Of a stretch of 64,000 nucleotides of DNA, positions 7,675-15,717 are shown in pieces. The translations under genes were made by a program, and so were the position numbers. The DNA is taken from positions 2,763,501 through 2,827,500 of the forward strand of contig CP106741.1 of the NCBI GenBank assembly GCA_030323305.1. Direction: 5' to 3'. The stretch comes from Paenibacillus sp. CC-CFT747. Lineage in GTDB: Bacteria; Bacillota; Bacilli; Paenibacillales; NBRC-103111. The notes beneath the pieces were generated by a model. It was given only the letters and a program-made list of their open reading frames with translations. It was not told the origin of the DNA and ran no database searches. The first letter of the stretch is position 1. Each line of letters begins with the position of its first letter.

Positions 7675-8053
7675 CCGTCCTCACCTCTTAAAAGAAGATA
7701 GTTACCATTGAATGCTAAATACCCCTCTTTAATTCGGCGAATTCCGTTATTTTCCTTTATTAGACCTATAAATATGGGTCTCTAAGTCTATTGATTTTCT
7801 GCCTTTAGGCTCAACCCTGGCCACCCCACCTCCCATCCTTCGGATAGGGAGATTTTTTTAACGCTGCCTCCTAAAAGTCAGCTTAAAAAGAAACCGGTAT
7901 GGTACAATTTGGGGGAAGAACAAGTCCGCTGCTCCATCGCTTGGAACCCACCTGGAAGCAGGCGGGGCAGGCCCATCCGGCTGCCCGACTTGTTTTTCGA
8001 GCCATCAGGGATAGGCGCAGGAAGTCTGGGATTTCTCATGAGGAGGACGAGGA
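7675..8053. other. Intergenic region with an orphan terminator
   Basis: This stretch holds an inverted repeat AGACC/GGTCT near 7763-7786, a small GCCTTTAGGC palindrome at 7801-7810, and a terminator at 7830-7859. The terminator has no gene upstream on its strand, so a short untranslated RNA or a leader is possible. The short open frames seen here look random. The SD AGGAGG of the next gene lies at about 8040. Confidence 0.4.
7830..7859 (+). terminator. Rho-independent terminator without an obvious gene
   Basis: CTCCC-ATCC pairs with GGAT-A-GGGAG around a three-base loop (7830-7851), followed by seven T residues. Confidence 0.75.
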
Positions 8054-8530
8054 ATGGACAAGAGCACGGACCGGAACCCGAATGGACAGAAGAGGCAAGC
8101 GGAAGTAAGAATGAACCGGAGGAGCCTGCTGAAAACGGTAGGCTTGGCTGGAGTCGCCATGGCCGCAGGGGGATGGCTCCCTGAACCGCAGAAGGCATGT
8201 ATTGTAAGCGCGTACATTGATGGTAAGGATTACGGTGCCATGGGCAACGGGGTAACCGATGATTATGCCGCCATCCAGGCGGCGTTCGATGTCGCCAAGG
8301 ATCCGGCCAGCCCGGCGAACAGCAGCAAATCCGTAATTGTTTTCGTCCCGGAAGGAACGTATGTGGTGATGCAGGGGAGCTTAGTACGGAATTACAGCAC
8401 GACCCACGTAGCTTCCGTCGGCTTGTCCGTGTCGCCCTCGTCCGATATTTTCGTCAGCGTGGGCAACAATTTCAAAGGCTTTACCGTAACGAACGCGGCT
8501 ACGAATCAGAAGGTATACGATCTGGTCTAA
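8054..8530 (+). CDS. Truncated Tat-exported beta-helix (pectate-lyase-like) protein
   Basis: The 158-residue product starts with a twin-arginine signal (NRRSLLK followed by a hydrophobic GLAGVAMAAGG stretch). The mature part begins DYGAMGNGVTDDYAAIQAA, the diagnostic first coil of right-handed beta-helix enzymes of the pectate lyase 3/GH28-like superfamily. Family members usually exceed 400 residues and carry their active site further on, so only the N-terminal cap and a few strands remain. The ATG at 8054 follows an extended AGGAGGACGAGGA; the Tat-proximal ATG at 8111 is a weaker choice. It ends 13 bases before the amidohydrolase gene. It is probably an internally deleted, catalytically dead remnant, though still with a clean start and signal. 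Confidence 0.65.
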   Translation: MDKSTDRNPNGQKRQAEVRMNRRSLLKTVGLAGVAMAAGGWLPEPQKACIVSAYIDGKDYGAMGNGVTDDYAAIQAAFDVAKDPASPANSSKSVIVFVPEGTYVVMQGSLVRNYSTTHVASVGLSVSPSSDIFVSVGNNFKGFTVTNAATNQKVYDLV

Positions 8531-8543
8531 GGAGGATAAAACA

Positions 8544-9407
8544 ATGATTATCGACGCGCATAACCATCCGGATTGGTACGGGTATGACATTACCCGCTTT
8601 CTCGCCAACATGGAGCAGTACAACATCGACCGGACCTGGCTGCTAAGCTGGGAATGCCCTTCCAGCGAGTACGACCCCCAGTACAATTCCAAAATTCCCG
8701 TTGTCGGAGGGAACGGCCCGATTCCATTCGAGCGATGTGTTGCCTATGTGCAGCAGCGTCCGGACAAGTTCGTGCTGGGGTATGCTCCGGATCCGCGCCG
8801 CCCGGAAGCGATCGATTTGCTGAAGCATGCCGTCGAGCTCTATGGGGTAAGGGTGTACGGAGAGCTGAAGCTGCGGATGATGTACGATAACCCGGATGCC
8901 ATCCGGCTGTACCGGTACTGCGGGGAGAAGGGGCTTCCGGTGGTTGTGCATATCGACTATGAGTTTGCGACGGGCTATGCCTATCCCCGGCCTAACTGGT
9001 GGTACGGCGGAGGGATCGGAGCATTTGAACGGGCAGTGGAAGCCTGCCCGGAAACCATTTTTCTCGGTCATGCTCCGGGCTTCTGGGCCCATCTGTCCGG
9101 GGATGACCAATACGACAAGGCTGCCTACCCAACGGGCCCCATCCAGCCCGGAGGCAAGGTCGTCGAGATGCTGCACAAGTACCCGAACCTGTACTGCGAC
9201 ATCTCGGCCGGCTCCGGGTGCAACGCGTTCAAGCGGGACCCGGATTTCGCCCGGTCATTCCTGACTGAATTCCAGGACCGGATTCTGTACGGGCGGGATT
9301 ATTTGGATAATGTCCACCAGGAGTTCCTGAATGAATTGGGGCTGCCGGAAGCCGTGCTCCGGAAGATTTATGCGGAGAATGCGCTTAAGCTGGTTCCGCT
9401 GGAGTAG
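8544..9407 (+). CDS. Amidohydrolase family 2 (TIM-barrel metal hydrolase)
   Basis: The 287-residue protein opens MIIDAHNHPDW, where the two His form the first metal site of the amidohydrolase barrel. VVVHIDYEF supplies the third His, FLGHAPGFW the next, and RILYGRDYLD the catalytic Asp near the end. The length fits the compact amidohydrolase 2 family (aminocarboxymuconate-semialdehyde-decarboxylase-like hydrolases and decarboxylases). AGGAGG precedes the ATG by nine bases. It probably shares a transcript with the truncated Tat protein upstream. The substrate is not readable. A fragment related to its nucleotide sequence recurs at 11814-11876. Confidence 0.8.
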   Translation: MIIDAHNHPDWYGYDITRFLANMEQYNIDRTWLLSWECPSSEYDPQYNSKIPVVGGNGPIPFERCVAYVQQRPDKFVLGYAPDPRRPEAIDLLKHAVELYGVRVYGELKLRMMYDNPDAIRLYRYCGEKGLPVVVHIDYEFATGYAYPRPNWWYGGGIGAFERAVEACPETIFLGHAPGFWAHLSGDDQYDKAAYPTGPIQPGGKVVEMLHKYPNLYCDISAGSGCNAFKRDPDFARSFLTEFQDRILYGRDYLDNVHQEFLNELGLPEAVLRKIYAENALKLVPLE

Positions 9408-9440
9408 GTCATCTAATCTAAAACAGAGGAGGGGATTAGG

Positions 9441-10679
9441 ATGAAAACGAAATGGAGAATGAAATTTTCCGTGGTTGTCCTATTTTGTATGAGTTTGCTT
9501 ATGGTAAACGCAACATCCTTTGCAACAGCTCCTGCGGAAGCCGGCGTTTATTTTATCAATCTCGGGGAGAAAGGAAATGCGACCCTGATCAAAACCATTA
9601 GTGGGACGACGGCAAGCTACGGGTTGGTGGACACCGGATCGAGTGGAGATTACACCACTTATGTAGAGCCCTACTTAACCTCCGTACTGGGATCGGCCAA
9701 ATTGTCTTTTATCGCCTTCTCCCATATGCATGGGGATCATGCAGGCGGTGCCGAAGCGGCCATCGCCGGTTTTGCGAATGCCAACACGACCCTTTATATC
9801 AAGGACGTAGCCGATCCCGCTTCTACTTATCCCGGTGAAGCCAGTATTGCCAATAGAGCGGATACGATCATAGCGGCTGCCAAGGCCAAAAACATGCCTA
9901 TCGGGAAAATAAAGCCTTATGAAGCCTTCGACAATGATGTGGGATCCTTAACGGAGCTTAGAGGCTTATCCGCCAACAAATTCAAGGCGAAAATTGAGAA
10001 ATTTACTAAAAACGCGCAAGGCAGCTATGTATCGGCTGGCCTCTATGATACGATCCCCTTCGGTAAATTTACCATGACCTGGTTTAACGGAAACAACTGG
10101 AATCATGAGTCTATTATCGAACAGTTGTCCGGAACATGGGATGATAACTTGAACGCCGCCCCTATGCTGCTAAAATGCACAACCAGTACGGGCACCAATT
10201 TCAGAACCTACTTGGGCGCTGACGTAGGGGAGAATAGCAATCAGAATTATTCTTATGAGGTTGGGAAAAAGATACAAGAAGTCGTAGGAAATGTTAGTGT
10301 TTATCAGGTGGCCCATCATGGTTTCTACTTTAGCCTTATGCCGGATTCGATTGCCAGCACCCTCAATCCTAAGTATGCGATCGTGACCAACAGCTATAAT
10401 GACATAGTGAAGAATACCTATTATGAGAACCATCATATAACGAGCCCGACTTCCGCCGATTTGACAGACGCGACCAGCACACTGAAAGAAACCTTGAAAA
10501 GCACGGTTCTGCAAAAAATGTACTTTTTAAGTGGAAAAGGCGGCGGAACGGATAATAGGATTATCGATGCGCTGCAAGCCAATAATTATGCGCTCCTTAA
10601 CTGGACCGGATCCACCATCAAAGCAGGAAATGTAAATGTTGAATTTGGGGGGACGGATCTTACCGTTACCCAACCATAA
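9441..10679 (+). CDS. Secreted MBL-fold (metallo-beta-lactamase) hydrolase
   Basis: The 412-residue protein has a Sec signal peptide (Lys-rich start, hydrophobic core to about residue 28). SHMHGDHAGG at about residues 93-102 is the zinc-binding HxHxDH motif. VAHHGFYFS is the later His site, in the HHG form typical of ComEC-like MBL proteins. AGGAGG lies 10 bases before the ATG. Base composition is lower in GC than its neighbours, so recent acquisition is possible. A strong terminator follows. It may hydrolyse an extracellular ester, nucleotide or polymer; the sequence does not say which. Confidence 0.8.
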   Translation: MKTKWRMKFSVVVLFCMSLLMVNATSFATAPAEAGVYFINLGEKGNATLIKTISGTTASYGLVDTGSSGDYTTYVEPYLTSVLGSAKLSFIAFSHMHGDHAGGAEAAIAGFANANTTLYIKDVADPASTYPGEASIANRADTIIAAAKAKNMPIGKIKPYEAFDNDVGSLTELRGLSANKFKAKIEKFTKNAQGSYVSAGLYDTIPFGKFTMTWFNGNNWNHESIIEQLSGTWDDNLNAAPMLLKCTTSTGTNFRTYLGADVGENSNQNYSYEVGKKIQEVVGNVSVYQVAHHGFYFSLMPDSIASTLNPKYAIVTNSYNDIVKNTYYENHHITSPTSADLTDATSTLKETLKSTVLQKMYFLSGKGGGTDNRIIDALQANNYALLNWTGSTIKAGNVNVEFGGTDLTVTQP

Positions 10680-10680
10680 G

Positions 10681-10716
10681 ACAAAGAAGTCCGCGGAAAC
10701 CGCGGGCTTTTTTTGT
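10681..10716 (+). terminator. Terminator of the MBL-fold gene
   Basis: GTCCGCGG and CCGCGGGC (10689-10707) pair around AAA, followed by seven T residues; flanking A and T runs extend the stem. Confidence 0.9.
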
Positions 10717-10795
10717 CATTACTGCGCTCGAAACCATTTTTTCGGGAATAGCACATGGACCCCTCAGCGTCTTTCTTCCTTAAGAGCCCCTTTCC

Positions 10796-11269
10796 TCAAC
10801 CGAGCGCTTGCTCGCTTTCCGTAATGGCCTCCCCGACGTTAGGTTGTCCTTGTCCCGTCGCAATCAGCTGCTGCAAGCTCCCGTTTATGTATTGATTCCA
10901 TCCTTGCTGACAAGCGGTATAGCACTCAAACTCGGAAACCAAGCCCACATGGGTGAAGCGGACTTCCGTTTGGCCGTCCTTCCGGGAAATTTCGAAAACG
11001 ATAGTGGTATCTTTCCATTCCGATTTGTCTTCTGTAAAGCTGAAGAAGTTATCCATGACATGCCAGACGACTTTCTCGTTGGGTAGAAATTCGGTGATCC
11101 TCATCGTGCACCGGTGGATGTCCTTAAAGCGGTAGCGGAAGATCGCTCCGGGTTGAGCGGTATCCCCCTCAATGTCATGGGACCACCAGCTGCGTACGTT
11201 ATTGATAGCTTGAAAGACTTCGTCGGCGGGTTGGTTTACGGTAAAAGAAGTGCTGTAGCTTTGCTCCAT
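10796..11269 (-). CDS. SRPBCC-domain (AHSA1/START-like) protein
   Basis: The 157-residue protein shows the AHSA1-type SRPBCC pattern: SFTVNQPADEVFQAINNVRSW at the start, a WWSHDIEG turn, FRYRF, KVVWHV, then the C-terminal helix GWNQYINGSLQQLI. These proteins form a hydrophobic cavity that binds lipids or small aromatic ligands. It is divergently transcribed from an HxlR-type regulator 129 bases away, a common pairing in which the regulator controls the neighbour. Confidence 0.8.
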   Translation of the reverse strand: MEQSYSTSFTVNQPADEVFQAINNVRSWWSHDIEGDTAQPGAIFRYRFKDIHRCTMRITEFLPNEKVVWHVMDNFFSFTEDKSEWKDTTIVFEISRKDGQTEVRFTHVGLVSEFECYTACQQGWNQYINGSLQQLIATGQGQPNVGEAITESEQALG

Positions 11270-11398
11270 AGCCTGATCTCTCCTTCGATATGGTAGTGAT
11301 TACCACTAGAGTATAATTCCCATACTTTCAAAATGCAAGTACAAAAATCAAAGGCTTAATACTTGTAATAAGCAAGCATCGTGAGTATAATCAGGCTC

Positions 11399-11812
11399 AT
11401 GAAAAAGCGAACCCCATCCGTTTGTCCAATCGTATACGCACTTGACCTATGGGGTGATCCCTGGAGCCTGATTATTCTCCGGGACGTCCTTATCCATAAC
11501 AAGAGGTACTACCGGGAGTTTCTCGCTTCACGGGAAGGCATTTCCACCAATATTTTAAGCGCGCGGCTCCAGTCTCTAACGGAAGCCGGTTTACTCGTTA
11601 AGAAGGAAGGGCAATCCAACCGGGCCCAGACTATGTACCGGCCGACCCAAAAGGCCCTCGATCTGTTTCCGATCGTGTTTGCCATTATGCATTGGGGGCT
11701 TAAGTACAACCCGGATACCGATATGAGGATTCCAATCATGCAGGAATTAAAGTCCGATGAAAAAGGGCTGGAGCAGCGCCTTCTGCAGAACTTCGTTGAT
11801 GTAACCTCCTGA
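11399..11812 (+). CDS. HxlR-family winged-helix regulator
   Basis: The product has 137 residues. The HxlR signature is clear: a Cys near the N-terminus (SVCPIVYALDLWGDPWSLIILRD), then FLASREGISTNILSARLQSLTEAGLL as the recognition helix, then YRPTQKA in the wing. The ATG at 11399 gives the standard family N-terminus; the open frame extends to 11381 without a better SD. The lone Cys may be a redox or electrophile sensor as in HypR and YodB. It probably regulates the divergent SRPBCC gene and itself. Confidence 0.85.
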   Translation: MKKRTPSVCPIVYALDLWGDPWSLIILRDVLIHNKRYYREFLASREGISTNILSARLQSLTEAGLLVKKEGQSNRAQTMYRPTQKALDLFPIVFAIMHWGLKYNPDTDMRIPIMQELKSDEKGLEQRLLQNFVDVTS

Positions 11813-11813
11813 G

Positions 11814-11876
11814 GAGTTTGTGCTCGGGTATGCCCTCGATCCGCCGGCCGGAGTTGATCGATTTTCCGAAGCATCC
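11814..11876 (+). pseudogene. Fragment resembling the amidohydrolase gene
   Basis: Immediately after the HxlR stop, about 63 bases read like codons 71-91 of the amidohydrolase at 8544 (gene segment near 8767-8830): EFVLGYALDPP corresponds to KFVLGYAPDPR, and the run through ATCGATTT and GAAGCAT is shared. There is no start or continuation. It looks like a leftover from an ancient duplication or gene loss. Confidence 0.5.
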
Positions 11877-11916
11877 GGGCCTTTTTTGGCGACTCTCCCG
11901 CTCCTGTTTCAGACCA

Positions 11917-11946
11917 CAAAAAAAGAGCTGTATCCCCTACAGCTCT
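11917..11946 (-). terminator. Terminator downstream of the DUF1259 pair
   Basis: Read on the minus strand, AGAGCTGTA and TACAGCTCT (11924-11946) form a perfect 9-bp stem with a 5-base loop followed by seven T residues. It lies 22 bases beyond the stop of the DUF1259 copy at 11969. Confidence 0.85.
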
Positions 11947-11968
11947 AAGCAAGTCGATGGGTAAGGAA

Positions 11969-12390
11969 TTAACCCAAGAAAGCAATAGAACGTTTTACTT
12001 TCTTTGCAAAGTCAATGGGATTATCGATCGACTCCCAGTGGATATACATAAGACGCGGGTTCTCGAACAGCCAGTGATTATGGACGGCGGTTACTTTAAT
12101 CCCGTTATTGCGAAGATTGGATAGCAATCGATTGACTTGGTTTTGGAAGAGGGCCGTTTCCCTAAACAGAGGGCGCGTCCGGATTTGTCCAGGGATTCGA
12201 ACGAGAAAAGCTGATAACGAACCAAAGGAGAGGTGGTACGTCTTCCTAAAATAGCGGCGTTGACTCTCCTGTTTCTAGTAACAAAACAAACCGGACCTTT
12301 AGTAATTTCATGTTCCGTTCCACCTAAAATGGTAGAAAATTGGTCACATAGTCTTTTAAAGCGAGGACTTACCTTAACTTGGTTCCCCAT
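11969..12390 (-). CDS. DUF1259 (LppY/LpqO-type) protein, copy 1, frame break near 12162
   Basis: The product would have about 140 residues. VKVSPRFKRLCDQFSTILGG, GPVCFVTRN and FSFESLDKSGRAL form the first half; ETALFQNQVNRLLSNLR, IKVTAVHNHWLFENPRLMYIHWE and DFAKKVK form the second. This is the DUF1259 pattern, whose HNHW segment suggests a metal or ligand site. The halves lie in different frames. Restoring one G in the GGG before AAACGG rejoins them and regenerates the LGET motif. A paralogue sits 48 bases upstream on the same strand and breaks at the homologous base. GGAAGGATG precedes the start at 12390. Function is unknown. Confidence 0.7.
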
Positions 12391-12438
12391 ACGAAATCAT
12401 CCTTCCCTAAATAAATATATTTGAATCTCGACGGCACC

Positions 12439-12857
12439 TTAACCTAAAAAGGCGATCGAATCTTTGGTTCTTCTAGCAAAGACAACAGGATTCATGATGG
12501 CTTCCCAGTGCATATACATCAATCGAGGATTTTCCTTTAACCAGTGATTATGAACGGCCGTCACTTTTATCCCCCGTTTACGGAGATTGGACATCAAACG
12601 ATTAACCTGATCTTGATGGAGGGCAGTCTCCCCAAGCAAAGCGCACGTCCCGAACGATCAAGCGATTCAAACGAGAACATTTGCATTTGAACAAGGGGAG
12701 AGCGCGTTCTTCTTCCTAAGATCGATTCTCTTAAGTTCGTCATGCGCGTGACAAAACAAACCGGACCCGCATCAATTTCCGATTCTCCTCCCAAGATTTT
12801 GCCGAATTGCATACAAAGCCTTCTAAATTGCGGACTTACTTTCACCTGTTGTGCCAT
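12439..12857 (-). CDS. DUF1259 (LppY/LpqO-type) protein, copy 2, frame break near 12640
   Basis: This paralogue of the downstream copy shares the same order of motifs: VKVSPQFRRLC, GPVCFVTRM, SFESLDRSGRAL, then ETALHQDQVNRLMSNLR and VTAVHNHWLKENPRLMYMHWE. The start is the ATG at 12857, seven bases after AGGAGG; the upstream in-frame ATG at 12899 has no comparable site. The frame changes at the G-run before GAGACT, exactly where copy 1 changes, and one extra G restores the protein. The two form a tandem operon ended by the terminator at 11917-11946. Confidence 0.7.
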
Positions 12858-13007
12858 AGTAATCCTCCTTTGATCGTATTCGAAATAGAGTATGATCAAA
12901 TAAGAGAAAGGAATTGGACTAACTACTAATCTTTCAAAAAAATACTAGGGTGACCGGCTGCAGGAAGAGGCATTCCAATGATCACGGCCTAACTATGGTA
13001 AAATAGT

Positions 13008-13042
13008 GCTGGCGTCGGTACTCGACCAACGCCAGCTTTTTT
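13008..13042 (+). terminator. Hairpin with T-run just upstream of the dehydrogenase
   Basis: GCTGGCGT (13008-13015) and ACGCCAGC (13029-13036) form an 8-bp stem followed by six T residues, only 27 bases before the next start codon. A TAAAAT box lies a few bases before the hairpin. It could be an attenuator in a very short leader, or it could simply separate upstream transcription. Confidence 0.65.
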
Positions 13043-13069
13043 GGAGAGTGCGATCAAGGGGGATGACAA

Positions 13070-14025
13070 ATGAAGCTTCGCTGTGCGATCTTGGACGACT
13101 ACCAGCAAGTGGCGTTAACTGCGGCGGATTGGTCTCCGATTTTGGACCAGGTGGAGGTCAAAACCATCCATCGGCATATCGACCAACCGGATGAACTGGT
13201 CGAGCAGATCGCCGACTGCGAGATTGTCGTGATCATGCGGGAACGAACTCCGTTTCGTGCCCCGCTGCTTGCCCGGCTTCCGCGCTTGAGGCTGCTCGTG
13301 ACGACAGGCATGCGTAATGCGTCCATCGATCTACCCGCTGCCGCTTCGCAAGGAATCACCGTTTGCGGCACGGGCGGTGCAGGTAACGCTACCGCCGAGC
13401 TCACATGGGCTTTGCTCTTGGCGCTAGCCCGCAACCTTGTGCAGGAGCACAACGCCATTCGCAGCGGGGGTGGCAAAGCTCGATCGGAGCGGATTTGTAC
13501 GGCAAGACACTCGGCGTACTCGGACTCGGCAAGCTGGGCAGCCAAATCGCTCGATTCGGCCAGGCCTTCGGTATGGAGGTCATGGCGTGGAGCCAGAACT
13601 TAACCAAGGAGCGCGCCGATGAAGTAGGCGTAAGGTTGGCCGCCTCCAAGGAGGAGCTTCTGGAAAACAGCGACTTTGTATCCATTCATCTTGTCTTGAG
13701 CGACCGGACAAGAGGCCTGATCGGAGCCGCGGAGCTGGAACGAATGCGGCCGTCGGCTTATCTGATCAATACTTCGCGTGCGCCGATCGTCGATCAAGCC
13801 GCGCTGGCCGAGGCTTTGCGGAACGGCCGGATCGCCGGCGCCGCGGTCGATGTTTTTGAAGTGGAGCCGCTGCCGAAAGACGATCCGTACCGGTCACTTC
13901 CGAATTTGCTCACTACGCCGCATATCGGGTATGTGTCGAAAGCGAATTATGAGGCGTTTTATCGGGATGTGGTGGAGGATATCGAAGCTTATTTATCCGG
14001 GACACCGGTTCGCGTGCTGCCGTGA
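13070..14025 (+). CDS. D-2-hydroxyacid dehydrogenase, NAD-binding (frame break near 13470)
   Basis: The gene encodes about 318 residues. The N-terminal substrate half starts MKLRCAILDDYQQVA. The Rossmann half contains LGVLGLGKLGSQIA (GxGxxG), then INTSRAPIVDQAAL, DVFEVEPLP and TPHIGY with the catalytic His of this family; the Arg is in NTSRA and the Glu in FEVEPL. AGGGGGATG precedes the ATG. The frame changes in the GGGGG run at 13468-13472, and one added G gives a continuous protein. It reduces a 2-keto acid or oxidises a D-2-hydroxyacid; the specific substrate is not determined. Confidence 0.85.
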
Positions 14026-14121
14026 GGCAAGAGAATTTTATGAATGATAAGTAAAGAAAAGGGATATATTCGGTCCTTGTAGAAAAGAAAAGGACATTAC
14101 TTTAAGAAGGAGGGTTTGGAC

Positions 14122-14616
14122 ATGTTTAGAAGCTTGGATGAATTTAAAGGGGAATGGAAGCAGGAAGCGGCATTAACGCAAAAGGTACTGGAGGCGCTGA
14201 CGGACGAATCGCTCGGTCAAGAGGTCGCACCGGGTTTCACCAACTTGGGTAAGCTGGCTGCACACGTAACCGGAGCGGTGCATTTTCTGTTTCCCCTGAC
14301 GGGCTTGAATTTTTCTACCGCGGTTAAAGCTGACCAGCCCTCATCGGCCAAGTCCATCGCGGAGGCGTATCGTCACGATAGTACGGCCATGTTGGAGGCG
14401 GCTGATAGTCAATTGACGGACGCTTCGCTTGCAGAGGTCCGCAATTTCTTCGGCCATGACATGCCGATTCATGCGTTCCTTCGGTTTATTATCCAGCATC
14501 AGGCTCATCACCGCGGTCAAATGACGATTCTTATGCGTCAGGCCGGCCTCAAGGTGCCGGGCATTTATGGGCCAAGCCGCGAGGAATGGGAAGCCATGCA
14601 GGTAGCGAAGGGCTGA
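14122..14616 (+). CDS. DinB-family protein
   Basis: The 164-residue four-helix-bundle protein has the DinB/YfiT metal triad: LGKLAAHV (first His), then FIIQHQAHHRGQM (the second and third His in HQAHHRGQ). These proteins often act as thiol transferases (bacillithiol-dependent) or metal hydrolases. AAGGAGGG lies 9 bases before the ATG at 14122; a TTG two codons earlier is open but less well placed. A terminator follows. Confidence 0.85.
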   Translation: MFRSLDEFKGEWKQEAALTQKVLEALTDESLGQEVAPGFTNLGKLAAHVTGAVHFLFPLTGLNFSTAVKADQPSSAKSIAEAYRHDSTAMLEAADSQLTDASLAEVRNFFGHDMPIHAFLRFIIQHQAHHRGQMTILMRQAGLKVPGIYGPSREEWEAMQVAKG

Positions 14617-14646
14617 GTTGCGATATACATATTAGGTGAAAGTGCG

Positions 14647-14673
14647 GCGATGGAACCGATCCATCGCTTTTTT
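14647..14673 (+). terminator. Terminator after the dinB-like gene
   Basis: GCGATGGA and TCCATCGC (14647-14667) form a perfect 8-bp stem with a five-base loop, followed by six T residues. Confidence 0.85.
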
Positions 14674-14738
14674 CGATTCCTTGTGGGAATTTCGCAAAGA
14701 AGGCGGGAGACCATCATGAACGGATTTCTTACTTTCTC

Positions 14739-14770
14739 TTGACCCTGACATTGATGTCAGGCTTTAGAAT
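14739..14770 (+). promoter_or_regulatory. MerR-type promoter-operator with 20-base spacer
   Basis: TTGACC (14739-14744) and TAGAAT (14765-14770) are 20 bases apart, too long for ordinary sigma-A use but typical of MerR-family activation. The spacer holds the perfect dyad CCTGACAT-TG-ATGTCAGG (14744-14761). It drives the small gene at 14815. No MerR gene is present in the window. Confidence 0.75.
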
Positions 14771-14814
14771 GAGATTATCTCGAGGCCGATCTCGACCAGA
14801 AAGGAAGGGAAGCC

Positions 14815-15039
14815 ATGGACCTTACCCCACAAGAAAAACTTATGATTAAGGCTCTACGCGAGGCGGCCTTACCCCCTCTATTCGTGCTCATCCGCATTAA
14901 AAATGATATTTCCCAGGACACGGTCAATGTCGAGGCAAGCCGAAGAGAGGACGTCGTCCAGACCTTAGAAAAGTACATTGGACCGCTATGGAAGGACTTT
15001 CGGGAGGAGAAGAATTCCCGAGCCGAAGAAAGAGCTTAA
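14815..15039 (+). CDS. Small conserved-looking hypothetical protein behind a MerR-type promoter
   Basis: A 74-residue protein starting MDLTPQEKLMIKALREAAL, with a hydrophobic middle (LPPLFVLIRI) and a charged helical C-terminus. AAGGAAGGG lies before the ATG. No family is recognised. Its first 20 residues have a clear relative in the short ORF at 16251 (GPQEQIMIMALREA). Control by the MerR-type promoter upstream suggests induction by a metal, redox signal or small toxic molecule. Confidence 0.55.
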   Translation: MDLTPQEKLMIKALREAALPPLFVLIRIKNDISQDTVNVEASRREDVVQTLEKYIGPLWKDFREEKNSRAEERA

Positions 15040-15111
15040 CTAAAGGGGGAGTTCCCTAACAATCCTTTGGAAGCTATCAGCGCGGGCCCTTTAATCCACG
15101 GTTGGTATAAG

Positions 15112-15141
15112 AAAGACTGGTGTTCTAGCATCAGTCTTTTT
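15112..15141 (+). terminator. Terminator after the MerR-controlled gene
   Basis: AAAGACTGGTG (15112-15122) pairs with CATCAGTCTTT (15129-15139) with one G-T pair, followed by a T-run. Confidence 0.85.
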
Positions 15142-15258
15142 GCATATGCAGCAGCAAAGATCAGCTGCCATGGCTGAATCAGCTGTTTGGTAGATTGTCC
15201 AAACCATTAAGTCTTCCTGGAATATGCTACTAGCATAATAGGAAAGGAGGATTCATTC

Positions 15259-15594
15259 ATGATAAAAAAACTGCCTAAAGTGATAGGTAAGTCGAAAGCC
15301 ACGAAGCAAAAGGTAACAAACGTATTCCTTAGACGACCAGATGCCCGGATAAAAGTAGACTTGGGTGATGGGTTTGAGCGATTAGAATTTACCCGAAGTG
15401 TTCCCGGCCGCAACTTTTACAGGTTTACCTTTCTTGCCGGCAGCAGAAAGACGATTTCGGCCGGGTGGAGTTGGCCGTTTACCGAAGTCTTTCCCGTTCT
15501 AAGCTACCCGCAAGGAAACGACTGGGTTATTCTGCTTCATAATACTAACCCGAGTGCTTTGGACTATACCTTTTATTTCATTAGTAAAGCTTAA
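15259..15594 (+). CDS. Hypothetical protein, 111 residues
   Basis: A soluble, basic, beta-rich-looking protein with no family I recognise. It starts with a Lys-rich stretch (MIKKLPKVIGKSKATKQKV) and has a run of aromatic residues in the second half (FYRFTF, SAGWSWPF, LDYTFYFISK). AAAGGAGG lies 8 bases before the ATG, so translation is likely. Codon use is lower in GC than in the surrounding core genes. It stands alone, with no partner on either side. Confidence 0.55.
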   Translation: MIKKLPKVIGKSKATKQKVTNVFLRRPDARIKVDLGDGFERLEFTRSVPGRNFYRFTFLAGSRKTISAGWSWPFTEVFPVLSYPQGNDWVILLHNTNPSALDYTFYFISKA

Positions 15595-15717
15595 AACACA
15601 GAGCGGAAATCCCCTTCAAATAGTCTGTAAGAAGAAAGCGTAAAAATGGAAATGCTTAACGGGTACTATAGTGCAGAATCATCCAGGAGCAGTTTGCCAC
15701 CGTAGGCAGCTGCTCTT

